Position numbers and translations under genes: made by a program. Shown piece by piece: positions 1 through 11,472 of a DNA stretch of 64,000 nt. Source of the DNA: Strongylocentrotus droebachiensis. Its lineage: Eukaryota > Echinodermata > Echinoidea > Camarodonta > Strongylocentrotidae. The number at the start of each line of letters is the position of its first letter. Within the stretch, counting starts at the first letter, position 1. The notes under the pieces were generated by a model. That model was not told the origin of the DNA, made no database searches, and worked only from the letters and a program-made list of their open reading frames with translations. Location of the stretch: positions 1 to 64,000 of the forward strand of contig JAVYIG010001817.1 of assembly GCA_035222895.1 (NCBI GenBank). Direction: 5' to 3'.

Positions 1-171
1 CCCTCGACTTAGTTACAAGTTATCATTTTTATTGCAAGGAGCACTTGAATACATTTTTGTTCTAATTTATGTTTACTGTTTGACTGGAAAGAAACTCGGA
101 TTGAATGGAACTGAAATAAAAGAGAAAGTTCAAAGTGAATGTAAGGATACATGTGCAATAGACATTTAACT

Positions 172-434
172 TCAATTGCGTTTCTGCGTCGCAATATTTA
201 ACGATGATTTATTTCATGTGACAAAACTATTTATGCATGATTAGTGTAATGAATGGTTTATGAATCTTATCGAAGATTATACATGAGTTTTAATTAACAT
301 TAGTTGCGGTTCTGCGTCGCAATATTAAACGATATAAATATATATATTTTTTTTGTTACGTGACAAAATTAGTTATGCATGATAATTGTAATGAATGTTT
401 TATGAATCTTATCAAATATTCTACATGAGTTTTA
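172..434. repeat. Tandem duplication, about 130-bp unit, two copies
   Basis: Two adjacent diverged copies each begin with a TCTGCGTCGCAATATT block (183 and 311), continue through GTGACAAAA and TTATGCATGAT, and end with ACATGAGTTTTAA (281 and 423). The second copy is longer because of a short TA-rich insert. No coding potential is evident. Confidence 0.8.
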
Positions 435-2042
435 AGATTCCTTACATACATATTTACATATTTACATGTTTTATGTAGAAACAAACTGGTATACAATCTT
501 TTCAGACGTAACATTTCATAGAGTTTATAAAGTCCTTTCGTTTCGTACAGACATAAAATGGCAATTTTGTTTATTATTCAAACACAATACCGTGGTCTCG
601 ACACTTCATCGATATCAGTGGTAAAAGTTTGACTGTAAATGATCGTAACTTCTTTATGTTTAAGGGTTTTTAATCTCCCTTTCCATTCGGAAATCGAGAT
701 TAAATCACAAAATAATATTACTTTCATTACTTATTGTTACAATCCTCAAATTTGAATCATATGACTGTCAGTGTGTCAGTGCAATGGCAAGTTCCTTAAC
801 TGTTCTCGTCTTTATGGCGTGCCACCTAAATCACTTAAAGGGATAGTTGAGTACTTGTTTCAGACCGCAAATGCTTTCAAAGTGCATGGCTATTCATCTT
901 ATTCTTATTTATGACATTTCTAGTGCTCTTTTAAGAGCTAAAATTTCTATGAAGGTAATTTTAGACCCCAAAATGTGTGAAATTTTGCCAACACGATCAT
1001 TACATTTCAGCTCTACTTACAAAATAATCCGATGACCGTTAATTAATTATAACAATACACGGGCCGGCTAGCAGGGGTATTATAACCAACACGAAAAAGC
1101 CAACAAAAAGCCAACATTGTCATTAGCTGGAATAAAACGTATAAGGCACTATCTCGTTTTTTCAACGGCAGGTTCAAATTATCGAATATTTGTAGGGCAC
1201 AAAAATTAGAAATCGTTTTATGGATTTGTATGGATATTTCAGCCGTCTCTGAACTGATCTTGATTTTGTCATTTAAATTCTACGTTCTTTCAAATTTGAC
1301 ACTCAGTTTTTCATTATCCACAATAAAAAAAAGAATTGTGTAGCGCCCTCTGCAACAAAACTCAACTATCACTTTCACACGAGTTTCATATTTCTTTGAC
1401 ATTGTGATCAGGTTCCTAAATCGCAGATAACTGACAGTAATCGAATGTAAAATGAACAAAGATTCGGTCGATTTATGGAGCATTCACTCCAAGAAATCAA
1501 GTTTATATTTGCACCACAGCCAGTACAATAGCAGCAATCACAGTGCCAAATTTTCGCATCCTTCGCATTTAATTTGTTCATGCTGGAATTTACAAATTAA
1601 AATAACTCAGTTAATCTTTGCTGTTTTCTTACGCATATTCCATGACGTGTTTACAATCCTGACTACGACAATCTACGACAACAATAACGAAATCATTTAT
1701 TTTAGTGACAAAAGAAATGGTTAAATCAATATCTGGTACAGTCTTATCAAGGTTGAATACAATACCTCCCATCCTTATCCCATTTACACACGCTTTCAAA
1801 GACGTAATGTGACGCTAGTTTCTTGTCAGCTATTCTGTTTTTTGACATGTCGAGTAAATATGATCAAATATTGACACGATCCTGAGATTAGGACTTTGCA
1901 CTGTAATCAGCATTTCACGTACGTAAATTAACACTCCGAATATATTGACTCTCAATTCGACAATTGACGTGTTGTGACGTCACAATTCGTCCAAAAGTTG
2001 ACCCACAAGGTCAAAAAGTTTAAATCGTAAAAATCAATGCAG
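435..2042. other. Intergenic, no gene recognised
   Basis: AT-rich sequence with only short open frames that lack ATG support or splice context. A perfect CRE-type TGACGTCA is present at 1975-1982. I see no convincing exon, RNA gene or transposon end here. Confidence 0.5.
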
Positions 2043-2556
2043 TAAGGTGCTTTATTCAGGTTATACTGTGTTTACCTCGATTCGTCAGCTCGTGGAAATT
2101 TTGGGAAAACTTTGCAATAAGAAACTATAGTTTTAAGAGCCTTCACTTATATGTGAGGTGCTTTATCCAGTTTACTGTGTTTACCTCGATTCGTCAGCTC
2201 GTGGACATTTTGAGAAAACACTTCAATTAGAAAAAACTCGGTATAGTTTGAAGAGCCCCCTCCCCCCCCCCCCCCCCCCAAGAGCCCTCACTTAGCTGCA
2301 AGGTGCTCTTTCCAGTTTACTGTGTTTACCTCGACTCGTCAGCTCGTGGAAATTTTGGGAAAACTTTGCAATTAAAAGGACAAGCTCGGTAACGTTTGAA
2401 GAGCCCCCCCCCCCCCCCAGAGCCCTCACTTAGCTGCAAGGTGCTCTATCCAGTTAACTGTGTTTACCTCGACTCGTCAGCTCGTGGAAATTTTGGGAAA
2501 ACTGTGCAATTAAAAGAACAAGCTCGGTAACGTTTGGAGAGCCCTCACTTACACTT
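2043..2556. repeat. Four-copy tandem repeat with poly-C tracts
   Basis: Four units start at AGGTGCT(T/C)T (about 2045, 2155, 2301 and 2439). Each contains the block CTGTGTTTACCTCGA followed by TCGTCAGCTCGTGGA and ends in GAGCC. Units two and three carry C-runs of roughly 11 to 18 bases just after the GAGCC, which accounts for the variable 110 to 145-bp period. Confidence 0.85.
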
Positions 2557-2888
2557 GGCAATTGTTGTCCAGCCAAGTAATGTTTTAAATTTTGGTCAAT
2601 GTCATATTGTTCACAAACCTTAATTTAAAGTCTATCTAGATTGCCTAAAACCACAAAGATTGAATTTCGTTGACTTCCAATGGTCTCATCATTTTGAAGA
2701 GGATTAATCTTTACAGTTAGCTGTCGGACCAGACAAGTGATCTTCTTTATATATAATCGTTCCCTTTTTTTTTAGTTCATGGTCATCCTTTCTATTATTA
2801 ATTGAAGATTTATGAACAATAAATTATGGTTTTAGATGCAATCTTTCCCTATACAGTTTATCTTTAAGATATAAATACCCTTAACAAG

Positions 2889-3080
2889 TTTATAATTGTT
2901 TAGGTATGTGAAAATTGATTTATCCCGCTTTATGTTTCTTGAGAATGTAACAAATTAAAGCTTACATTTTAAAATATTCATCGAAGGCCATAATTCAAAC
3001 AGGCATCTTTAGTTACTAAAAACACACACCCCCAAACCCATGAAATGTACAAGGGGTATGAATAATTAGGTTTTAACTGT
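2889..3080 (+). repeat. Dispersed repeat, copy 1 (pair with 5031-5240)
   Basis: This segment and 5031-5240 share an ordered series of blocks: CTTGAGAATGT, AAAGCTTACAT, AAGGCCATAAT, AAAACACAC and ACAAGGGGTATGAA. The spacing between blocks is similar. The copies are clearly diverged. No terminal repeats were found, so the repeat class is unknown. Confidence 0.7.
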
Positions 3081-3587
3081 ATTACTATTGCTTAGCAGTT
3101 TATCCAAGACAAAGGATACATTTATATGCGACCTGAAGGAACTTTTATTGGTTTTTTAATATATTATTTTATACAAAATGAATATTGGAAATTCAAATAA
3201 ATCTTTTCAACCCTTTGATATTTACTCATCAAATGTTCGGAATACCTGTTGAGAGAAATAAACCGGTCGTTATGATCAAAGAAAGGAGGTTGGGGAGAAT
3301 TTTTATAAATAGTTCGGTCGGGAACGAGTCGATCAGTAGAGATTGACGAATTCATGCAATCTTCCAGTTATATAATAATATCGGCCAATAGATGGCGTAC
3401 TTCAGTTTCAGTGTGCGGATTACAAAGAGTCATATAATATTGCTCACAACATACAGCTGACGATGATATACACTGCACCGGTACGGTCAAAGTACATGAT
3501 TAATAGTTGAAGGGGTGTAAATAAATTTCTACTTTTTTTTTGGATCTTAATATTTTGAAGTAAATCATATTCATGACCAACCTATGT
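3081..3587. other. Intergenic, no gene recognised
   Basis: AT-rich sequence between a dispersed repeat and a tandem duplication. It has no supported exon, RNA gene or element end. Confidence 0.4.
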
Positions 3588-3931
3588 AAATGATCTTCCA
3601 AAATTAATATCCGAATATCATTAACGGTCGTGTATTCAATGCAGTGTCACTACACGGGGTCTACTTGTTGTTTCTATCCAGGGCTAATATTATAAAGATG
3701 ATTCTATTAGGTTGATACATATAATAAATATATATATTTGTATATATATACACAATATAATAATTATCATTTTGGAAATGATCTTTCCAAAATTAATATC
3801 CGAATATCATTAACGGTCGTCTATCCAATGTAGTGTCAGTATAGGGCCTACAAAGTATTTGATTGATACATTTAATATATATATATATATATTTTTTTTT
3901 ATATATACACGATATAATAATTATCATTATA
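3588..3931. repeat. Tandem duplication, about 186-bp unit
   Basis: Two direct copies (3588-3770 and 3776-3931) each start AAATGATCTT, contain CCGAATATCATTAACGGTCG and end with a TA microsatellite followed by ATAATAATTATCATT. The second copy is shorter in its middle part. Confidence 0.8.
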
Positions 3932-4266
3932 AAATGAATATGAAACGATTAAAAAAACTGAATCCCCCTCCCCCCCCCCCCCCCTCCTCCAATAAAAGGA
4001 AAACGCTGTGGGCTAAACTACGCAACAAATTTGTTTTAATTTAATTGTGGTATTTGTCGTGAGATCTCTCAATAAGATGAATTGGAGGTTATTTGTGATT
4101 AAATCAAACTGTAATCGCTTACTTCTATTTCATCAACATTGTTCTAGTATGAACGGCTGAGATTTCAGTTCAAGAGCTCTCCTAGAGGGTAATATATTCC
4201 GACTGGGAACATATCACTGATCTAACTTACGTCATAGTCTGCGTATCATGCACTTTGCATGCTGCT

Positions 4267-4510
4267 ACTATGCGTAAAATGAGCGCCTGATGTTTTGGGT
4301 CAAGAAACTTTCATCATTCGACCCAGTTCTCGAATAGCCGTCACACTACGCTAAGACAAAGCATACGCGTGGTGTTTGCGCTACGCGTAAAATGAGTACC
4401 GGATGTTTTGGGTCAAGAAACTTTCATCATTTGACCCAGTTCTCGTATAACTAGGGCACCAAAGTGCCGACGTCACACCACGCTAAGACAAAGCATACGC
4501 GCATCATGAC
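4267..4510. repeat. Tandem duplication, 114-bp unit
   Basis: Copies start at 4267 and 4381 (CTA[T/C]GCGTAAAATGAG) and share TGTTTTGGGTCAAGAAACTT, GACCCAGTTCTCG and ACGCTAAGACAAAGCATACGCG. A CRE-type TGACGTCA lies just beyond at 4551-4558. Confidence 0.8.
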
Positions 4511-4776
4511 GTGTGCGCGCTGCGCTGTGAGAAGCCGCAGTCTAGTTTTGTGACGTCACACTACACTAAATTCGATATCCCTTTTTCCCCTTTACTTTTG
4601 AGCAGGCAAATATTGAATATAGGGAATTAAATGAGGAAAATAAAAGACGTCCAACAAATTGAATAACTGTTACATGTAAATGTGGATGAAGAAGACTGCG
4701 ACATCACCAAGTGTCCACCATAAAGTAATGTCGTTATGTGTGTGATAATGATGGGATTTTAAAAGACAAAACTACA

Positions 4777-4793
4777 CCCCCCCCCCCCCCCCC
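4777..4793. repeat. Poly-C run (17 C)
   Basis: An uninterrupted C homopolymer, one of more than a dozen long C or G runs scattered through the window. Confidence 0.9.
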
Positions 4794-5030
4794 TTACTCA
4801 TGTTTTTAGCACTGGTACACAGCAACTCTTTGAGCATTCCTCCGTATTTTGCTACTCCAGTAAAACGTATTAGTACAGCTGATTCATCCGTTGAGTGTTG
4901 TTTTGTGAAATGTCGCCATCTACGGTTCCTCTCAACGTCTCCCGGTCTCAAGCTTGACTTGTTCTCCATCAGAGAAATGTTTGCACTCTACTTTTAACTT
5001 GGGGGCCATCTAAGCAAGTACAATTAACAG

Positions 5031-5240
5031 CTTACCAAGCTTTGTATTTTTTTGAGTATGTAAAAAATTGATGTGTTCAGATTCATGCTTCTTGAGAATG
5101 TGACATATGAAAGCTTACATCTAAAAGTATTCAACAAAGGCCATAATTTCAACCAGTCCATTTTTCATTTCGTCATTGTTACGAAAAACACACCCCCTAA
5201 AAATCAAATAGACAAGGGGTATGAACAATTTATTTGTTAA
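5031..5240 (+). repeat. Dispersed repeat, copy 2 (pair with 2889-3080)
   Basis: Direct-orientation diverged copy of 2889-3080, with the same order of shared blocks (CTTGAGAATGT, AAAGCTTACAT, AAGGCCATAAT, ACAAGGGGTATGAA). Confidence 0.7.
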
Positions 5241-6406
5241 CTGTATGTATGAAGATTTAGTAAATACCATGAGGCCAGAGTGCACTAATTTCTTTGTGTA
5301 GACGTCTCTGCTTTACCCATAATTAATCAAGATATTTTACAAGGGTGACCGATCAAACTCACCTTTTAAAAACCTATATATCACTTGAAAATTAGCTTGC
5401 TGTTAGCATAGTTCGTTCCGGTTTGATTTTTTTTTCTCCGACATATAAGTTTGTCAATTTTCATCCGTATCAAGGGAGGGGTGGCCTTTCCATCTCAGAT
5501 ACCACTATGAGATTTACAATAAAAATCATTTTAAAGACGAAATAGTTGATCGAGAATTGTTATTGCATCATCGGGAATCACTTGCACCTGAAGAAAAAGG
5601 ATAGAGTGCTAATAATACGCTCTAATTGAAAGGATGTTAGTGGGTTAGTAATCATATCCTCATTCAGATCTAGAATAATCTCATCAGCTTTTCGTTGAAA
5701 TTTACATGGAATGCAAAAAAGGGTTATCAAATGTAATTTACATTACAACCAGGGATCTACATCACTGGGTACCTCAATTAACTCTATTGTGATGGATTAC
5801 AAAAAATGCAGTAGCGTATAGAACTTTGAGAATTACACTATTTGATTAAACTCAGATACAAATATTGCACATTCTACATTTGAAGTCATGTTATATTTGA
5901 TTATAATGTTTAATCATATCACGTTATAAGATCCGGGGTCCTTTCGTATCCTGTTTGCAATCCCAAACAGAGTACACTTGAGATTGTTCTTAGATATTTC
6001 TGACCCGATTTTTCCAGAAAAGCGTAGACAGCCAAAAAACATTTACCCGGATGTCTCAAAGTATATATTGAGAGGTTACATTTCCCCTTATTTTACCTCT
6101 CTGCTTTAAAAAATGTATTAGTTCCTTTCTTTCTTATTATTCTCGGCCCTCTTTTCACCTTTTCGTTGTTCTTCGTCTCGTTGTTTTTTCTGTTCGATTT
6201 TGTTTATCTTATTCAGTCACTTCGCGTTTTTAGATTACTTATTACAACAAATGCTACATGAATATACAATTTGAGACTTCTACTTGCAGTAGCTAGTGGG
6301 CAGGATAGGTGCTCCCTTATCGAATGACGGCAGAAAAAAATAGGAGAAGAAGAAGAAGATGATGATTGGGATAAAGAAGAAATAGAGTGATAGAAATAGG
6401 ATAAGA

Positions 6407-6444
<38 letters not shown>

Positions 6445-7138
6445 GAGGAACGAATCTTTAACCGAATAGCTTTGTTCTATGGCATTTCCTGACTAATTAA
6501 AGTAGTGCATTTATTTTTGTTAAGGCTAAGCTTAGTTGACGATTTTTGCAAACGATATATCAATCGCCAATGATATGATTCGGTTTGCTAAAGACGAACT
6601 TCCTTATTTTCTTTGAAAATAGGAAAAAGACAAGAAAAAGAAATATAATGAAGAGAAATAGACAAGATACCCCCTGTACAAAGCCTCATGTCGCCAATCA
6701 GACTGCCTTACAAATAATCTGCATCCGTTTCACCCATTTCTCCGTGCGCATGCTCAGTATTAAAGTCAGAAAATCATGAATATTGTGTTTGTATAGCAAT
6801 GTGAGCAATGGCATGGATGATTATCTGTGTAACTAATTTATGTTACGAAACTATCTTGTTGAATTAGAACAATGCTAACAGTTATTCCAAGGGATTTGGA
6901 TACAGATTGCACAGATACACATGTATTTTAACTTTGAAGAATAATTAAGCAGGGTTTAGCCTACCTACATAATACTACCTGAATTTGAAAGACATCGTAT
7001 TTAATGGTTTATGTGCATGTTAAAAACTGACAATTTGGATCTTGCACAAGTCAAAGATTAATGAGAAGCTTAGTAATATTAGACAATTTCTCGTCTTTAA
7101 TGACTGGACTATCAACTTTTACAGATGATTATGATTGA
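5241..7138. other. Intergenic, no gene recognised
   Basis: AT-rich sequence with a (GA)n microsatellite at about 6405-6441. Small open frames lack family resemblance or splice context. Nothing further is supported. Confidence 0.4.
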
Positions 7139-7546
7139 ACCGACTAAGCACAATCTTTGCCTTTAAAGATGACTGAATGATTCAATCTGTCGATAAGAAA
7201 CTATTGTAACAGCGGTAAGGTTTCTTGTGAGGAAGGAGAGTTTACAAGGAAAATCGCTCTGAGGTGAAATAACTGCGTGTTTGGTTGTAAAAGTCAGAAA
7301 ACAGTTGGGAAATGCCAAATCTGAACTTTTGTACATGTTTTAATTGGGTATTTCCGCATGTGTAATCGTGTAAACCATGTCGATGTCTCCATTGTATGTA
7401 ACAAGCAACTTCAGTATATACTTTTTTCATGATTGCATGATATATAAGAAAAGGACAAATTTCCAAATTTTTATTTTTTAGATCGTATTCCTCACAATAA
7501 AAACAAATTCCTTTTAGGGCTTTGTGCATACTTGCTTAGTCGGTGT
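7139..7546. mobile_element. Possible small TIR element (12-bp inverted ends)
   Basis: A perfect 12-bp inverted pair, ACCGACTAAGCA at 7139 and TGCTTAGTCGGT ending at 7546, brackets about 400 bp of AT-rich sequence. No clear target-site duplication is visible. It may therefore be a decayed MITE or a chance inverted pair. Confidence 0.35.
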
Positions 7547-7857
7547 AATTCTATGATCCATATATCAATGAACTTGATTATTAAATTGAGTATTATTTGA
7601 TTGTGTATTGTGAATATAATCCGCGACATGCAAGGGAAGCTCGCCAAAACGAATAATTACCCTCAAAATATCACTCTTTGATAAATGACAAACCAGATAT
7701 TACGCCCGTTTGTAATTTATAGCCATTACATGTGAGAAATCAGAACATGTGAATGTTCTCTTTTTCATGCCTATGTGAAATAATTTCATTAGTAGCAACG
7801 TCAAGGTTTGCACACGAACTGCTCTTATATTTTAAATATAACGAGAAATACAATGTA

Positions 7858-8422
7858 GTCTAAAACAGTGTCTTTCAACCGGGGTGTCGCAAGATATCTC
7901 TATAGATGCCGTGATAGAAATTTAGTTTAATCAAACAAATTCTTTGGAATAACGTTGATTTCGTGAAAAACAATTATCAGAAACTGCTAGAGTATGCAAT
8001 TTTATGAGGAAATAGCAGTCTAAAGATATCACAGTGTTTTCATTCCTCGTTCGCTTCCATCGCTGTCAACATTTTTGACAGCGAGGTGCCCATATATATA
8101 TATATTTTTTATTTCGAAATAACACGCTCGTAACTATTAGACACAGGATAAACTGGTCAACAAGATGCCCGAATATCCTCATATTCGTGTATTGAGGTCA
8201 TGACCGAATATATGATTTTGCATTCATGTTCCCGCATTCATCACTCTTTTCTAGTATGTTGACTCGCTTCGCTCCCTCGCAAAATTTGGAAACAAATGTG
8301 CCAATGCATGTAAACATGGCACTTGACGAGTGCCAGAGTGATGCAAAATAAATATTCTGTAGTGAATTTGGGATTGGGTTGACGCAGTGACTAACGAAAG
8401 GTTGAAACACGCTGGTTTAAAA
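7858..8422. mobile_element. Non-autonomous hAT-type element with 8-bp TSD
   Basis: The left end CAGTGTCTTTCAACC (7866) matches the inverted right end, which read on the other strand is CAGCGTGTTTCAACC (ending 8414). This is the CAG-N-G...TCAACC form typical of hAT superfamily termini. Flanking octamers GTCTAAAA (7858-7865) and GTTTAAAA (8415-8422) match at 7 of 8 positions, the TSD length known for hAT. The 549-bp body has no transposase frame, so it would depend on an autonomous relative. A short hairpin (CGCTGTCA/TGACAGCG) lies near 8060-8083. Confidence 0.8.
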
Positions 8423-8602
8423 CGTAGAAACAAATTTGATGCCACGTGCTAGTGTAGTCCCATAAACCCATATTTGTGTACCTTTGCTTTTCACTTTTTG
8501 ATATTCAGTTTCAAGGAGTAACCCATCTCATCATGTTAAAACAACGATTAATAAGACAAACAGTGAATCTGATATTTTCATTTGTACCATGCACAAAATG
8601 AT

Positions 8603-11061
8603 TTTATTAATAGCAAATTTTTCAATTACAAATCATCGACAATGATAATGACAATTGTACATGCATCTTCTCCTCAAGAGTAAATCTGGATCCAATCTTT
8701 TTCAAAATGGGATCTTCTAATAAAAAAATATTCAACTACAAATCCTTATTGGTGCTATTTACGTCGACAAAAATAAATTGCAGGAATTAAATGAAAAGGG
8801 GATGAAAGTGGAAGATTGCGTGCTAAAATTACAACACTATAAAAACCCATCGTAGGAAACGTAAAATACACACAGTAACACTCAGATATTCGTACATTAC
8901 TACACGTTTAAACCTTCACAGATCTTTTTACAGGAATACAAACTACAATTACAGACAGATCCTTTCAACAATATGACTTTTTCGATCTTAAAGAAAACAC
9001 CGAAGCATACAAAGTTTACAAAAAAGGTAACACCGAAAAGGCGATTTCAGTTATTTTCCAAATTCTCTTGCATTAGAGTAGGCGCTCTAGGCAATACGAC
9101 TGTATAAACTGACAAATTAATTTACAATCTTAGATCTTTTCACACAAAAAATCCGACAGCGTGTTTAGTCATCATTAAACATTTCAAAATGGCAGTGCTT
9201 ATATCTCATCTCACACACAAGCAGTCTTCTCAACTTCTTCCCTGGTTATCTCTCGTTTCCTCGATTAATTCAACATTTCTTCCAATATTTACATCCCATC
9301 ACAAATCAAGTTTACATCTATCATGTAACAAGTAAATCTGATACCTGAACTGAAATATTTCACAATAAAATAAAAGATTTATTGAATACTATGTTGAGCT
9401 TTAAGAATAATCATAACGACTATACATAAAATCTTACTCGAATTAAATTATTGCAATATGTTTATACTCCAAACAACTTTATGCACAATTCTATAGAATA
9501 CTTACAACAACATAATAGAATAACAGCCTTTCATAATCCGTATTCTTTTGAACTCATAAATAAATAAATATATCTGAAAATAAATACTTACAAGCGATCT
9601 TAAGTTCTAATGTTAGAAGACATAACCAGAAAATAAGTTAGACAGCAAAGAAAATAATCTGTACAAAATAATTAATAGAATCACAAAGTTATTGAGTAAA
9701 CTGTTTAAGCGAATAAGCTTTAGCTTGGCAAGTCCCGAGTACAAAATGATGATCGTTATCATATTAGATAATGCATTGATACATGGTGTATCTAGTGAAT
9801 ACTACTATGTGCAACTTCGTGTATATTGAAATTTACTGGACGCAAAGAAAGTTCTTGCACCAAACGTTTAATCAGTTAATGTTGCATTTTGAAAGATGTG
9901 CCCAATTACGCAACATTTGAATAATTAGAATAACTGTGTGTCATTATCATATTGAAAATTTGATTGTAGGCCTAAGCGGAACGAAAGAGCCATAAGGTTG
10001 CGTAGGCAGTGCATTGAAGATGAGTAATTTGTGACTCATGTTTTCCCGCCTAAATATAGACAGTGACATCCCTTTGCTCGGTAATATGATAAGAAAATAA
10101 AATCAGCTTCTTCACTTCGCAAATATGAACTACAGAGTGAGGCTAAATGAACTGTACAAAACACATTCTACTTTCCATCACAGAGTTTGGTGTAGTTATT
10201 GTTTGTGTTTACCTCAACCATTCACTTTGTTGATTGTATTGCCAAAGTTTGGTTTGGTTATGAACTAACATGTAAATAAGATAATACTACTATATTGCAC
10301 GCGAATATAAATACTTTTTATCGTTGACAAGAATGTAACGTGGAGGAAAACACATATATCATCATTTTTAAAAAGAGGCAGCATTAAATATCTACAATTC
10401 CATTTTCTAAAAAACGATATTTGTCCATACTCTTTTTCCATCAAACATTCATTCGAAATAATGACAAACTAAGAATACAAAAATGTTATACAAAAGAAAA
10501 CCTGATTCATAACTTATTATGAAAACTCTCTTAATATTTTTTTTCTCGTTTTTCAAGATGAATACAATTAAGCCAATAGTTTTATTGTAAAAGAGACAAA
10601 GTAGTAAAAAATGGAAGCATTGAATGAAAGTTTTAAACCACTTCAAAAGATATACATTTTAGAAAGTGAATAGCTTTGTTTTTCCTAGTCGTTTCCTTTT
10701 TCAAACGATTTAAGGAAATATGGATCACATGACAGTCGGCAATAATGTCGGCGTGTATGTCTAAAGCATTTTAGCATTAAATATATTTAAACAAAATTGC
10801 AGAGAATGTAAACTGTTCTACATTATTTCATGACGTTTACTGTGCATTTTTCTACTAACTGTATTGTTCTAGTCTGAAATAAATTCATAGAAACAAATCT
10901 TGATATTTTTCGTTTTCTTTTACATTTTGAACGAACTGCTTGAAAGCTGTTAACATAATATTCGTATAAACTCGTATTTCGATTGGTATCTTTTCTTTCT
11001 CTTCATGGAATTACTTTTCATAAAGCCGATATTGATTCAAGTTCTAGTAATAGCACACGTT
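8603..11061 (-). other. Probable fos 3' UTR and downstream flank
   Basis: This stretch follows the fos stop codon and is rich in T and ATTTA-like motifs on the transcribed (minus) strand, as expected for an unstable immediate-early mRNA. AATAAA signals on the minus strand occur at several places (for example 10578-10583 and 8603-8608), so the true end cannot be fixed by eye. An AP-1 consensus TGACTCA lies at 10032-10038. No other gene is recognised. Confidence 0.45.
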
Positions 11062-11472
11062 TTAGAGTTGAATAAGGGTTCGGCGGGCTGACTCGGGACT
11101 GGACATATCACTACCACTGCTGCTGTTCTCTGATTTGATTGACATGGCTTCCCGTCCACACGATGACGATGATGAGCCGGACGAAGAGTGATTGGTGCCA
11201 CCCATGACGCCCTCAGACATGCCAGCGAAGTTAAAGAGTCGAGTGGGTGTGACCACCTCGGTGGTGGGTGTGTCCAGGCTAGCGACGGTATTAGCGTGGC
11301 AGGTGGTGGCGGTGGTACAGGAGGCTGTTGTAGTTGTCTCCTTGTTGACCTTGTTCTTACGGCACATAGCCTTGTGAGCCTCCAGAATGAACTCCAGTTG
11401 TTCTTTCTGCTGTTGGAGCTTGGAGATCTCTTGTTCCAAAGTGGAGTTCTTTTCTTCCCAGTCCTCCGTTTC
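11062..11472 (-). CDS. fos: fos coding exon 4 (zipper and C-terminus)
   Basis: Acceptor TTAAACAG precedes GAAACGGAGGAC. The exon encodes the rest of the leucine zipper, then a Thr/Ser-rich tail with VASLD and VVTPT patches that echo vertebrate Fos, and ends TLIQL before the stop at 11062. The tail is about 110 residues, shorter than in vertebrate c-Fos. Confidence 0.92.
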   Translation of the reverse strand, partial: ETEDWEEKNSTLEQEISKLQQQKEQLEFILEAHKAMCRKNKVNKETTTTASCTTATTCHANTVASLDTPTTEVVTPTRLFNFAGMSEGVMGGTNHSSSGSSSSSCGREAMSIKSENSSSGSDMSSPESARRTLIQL

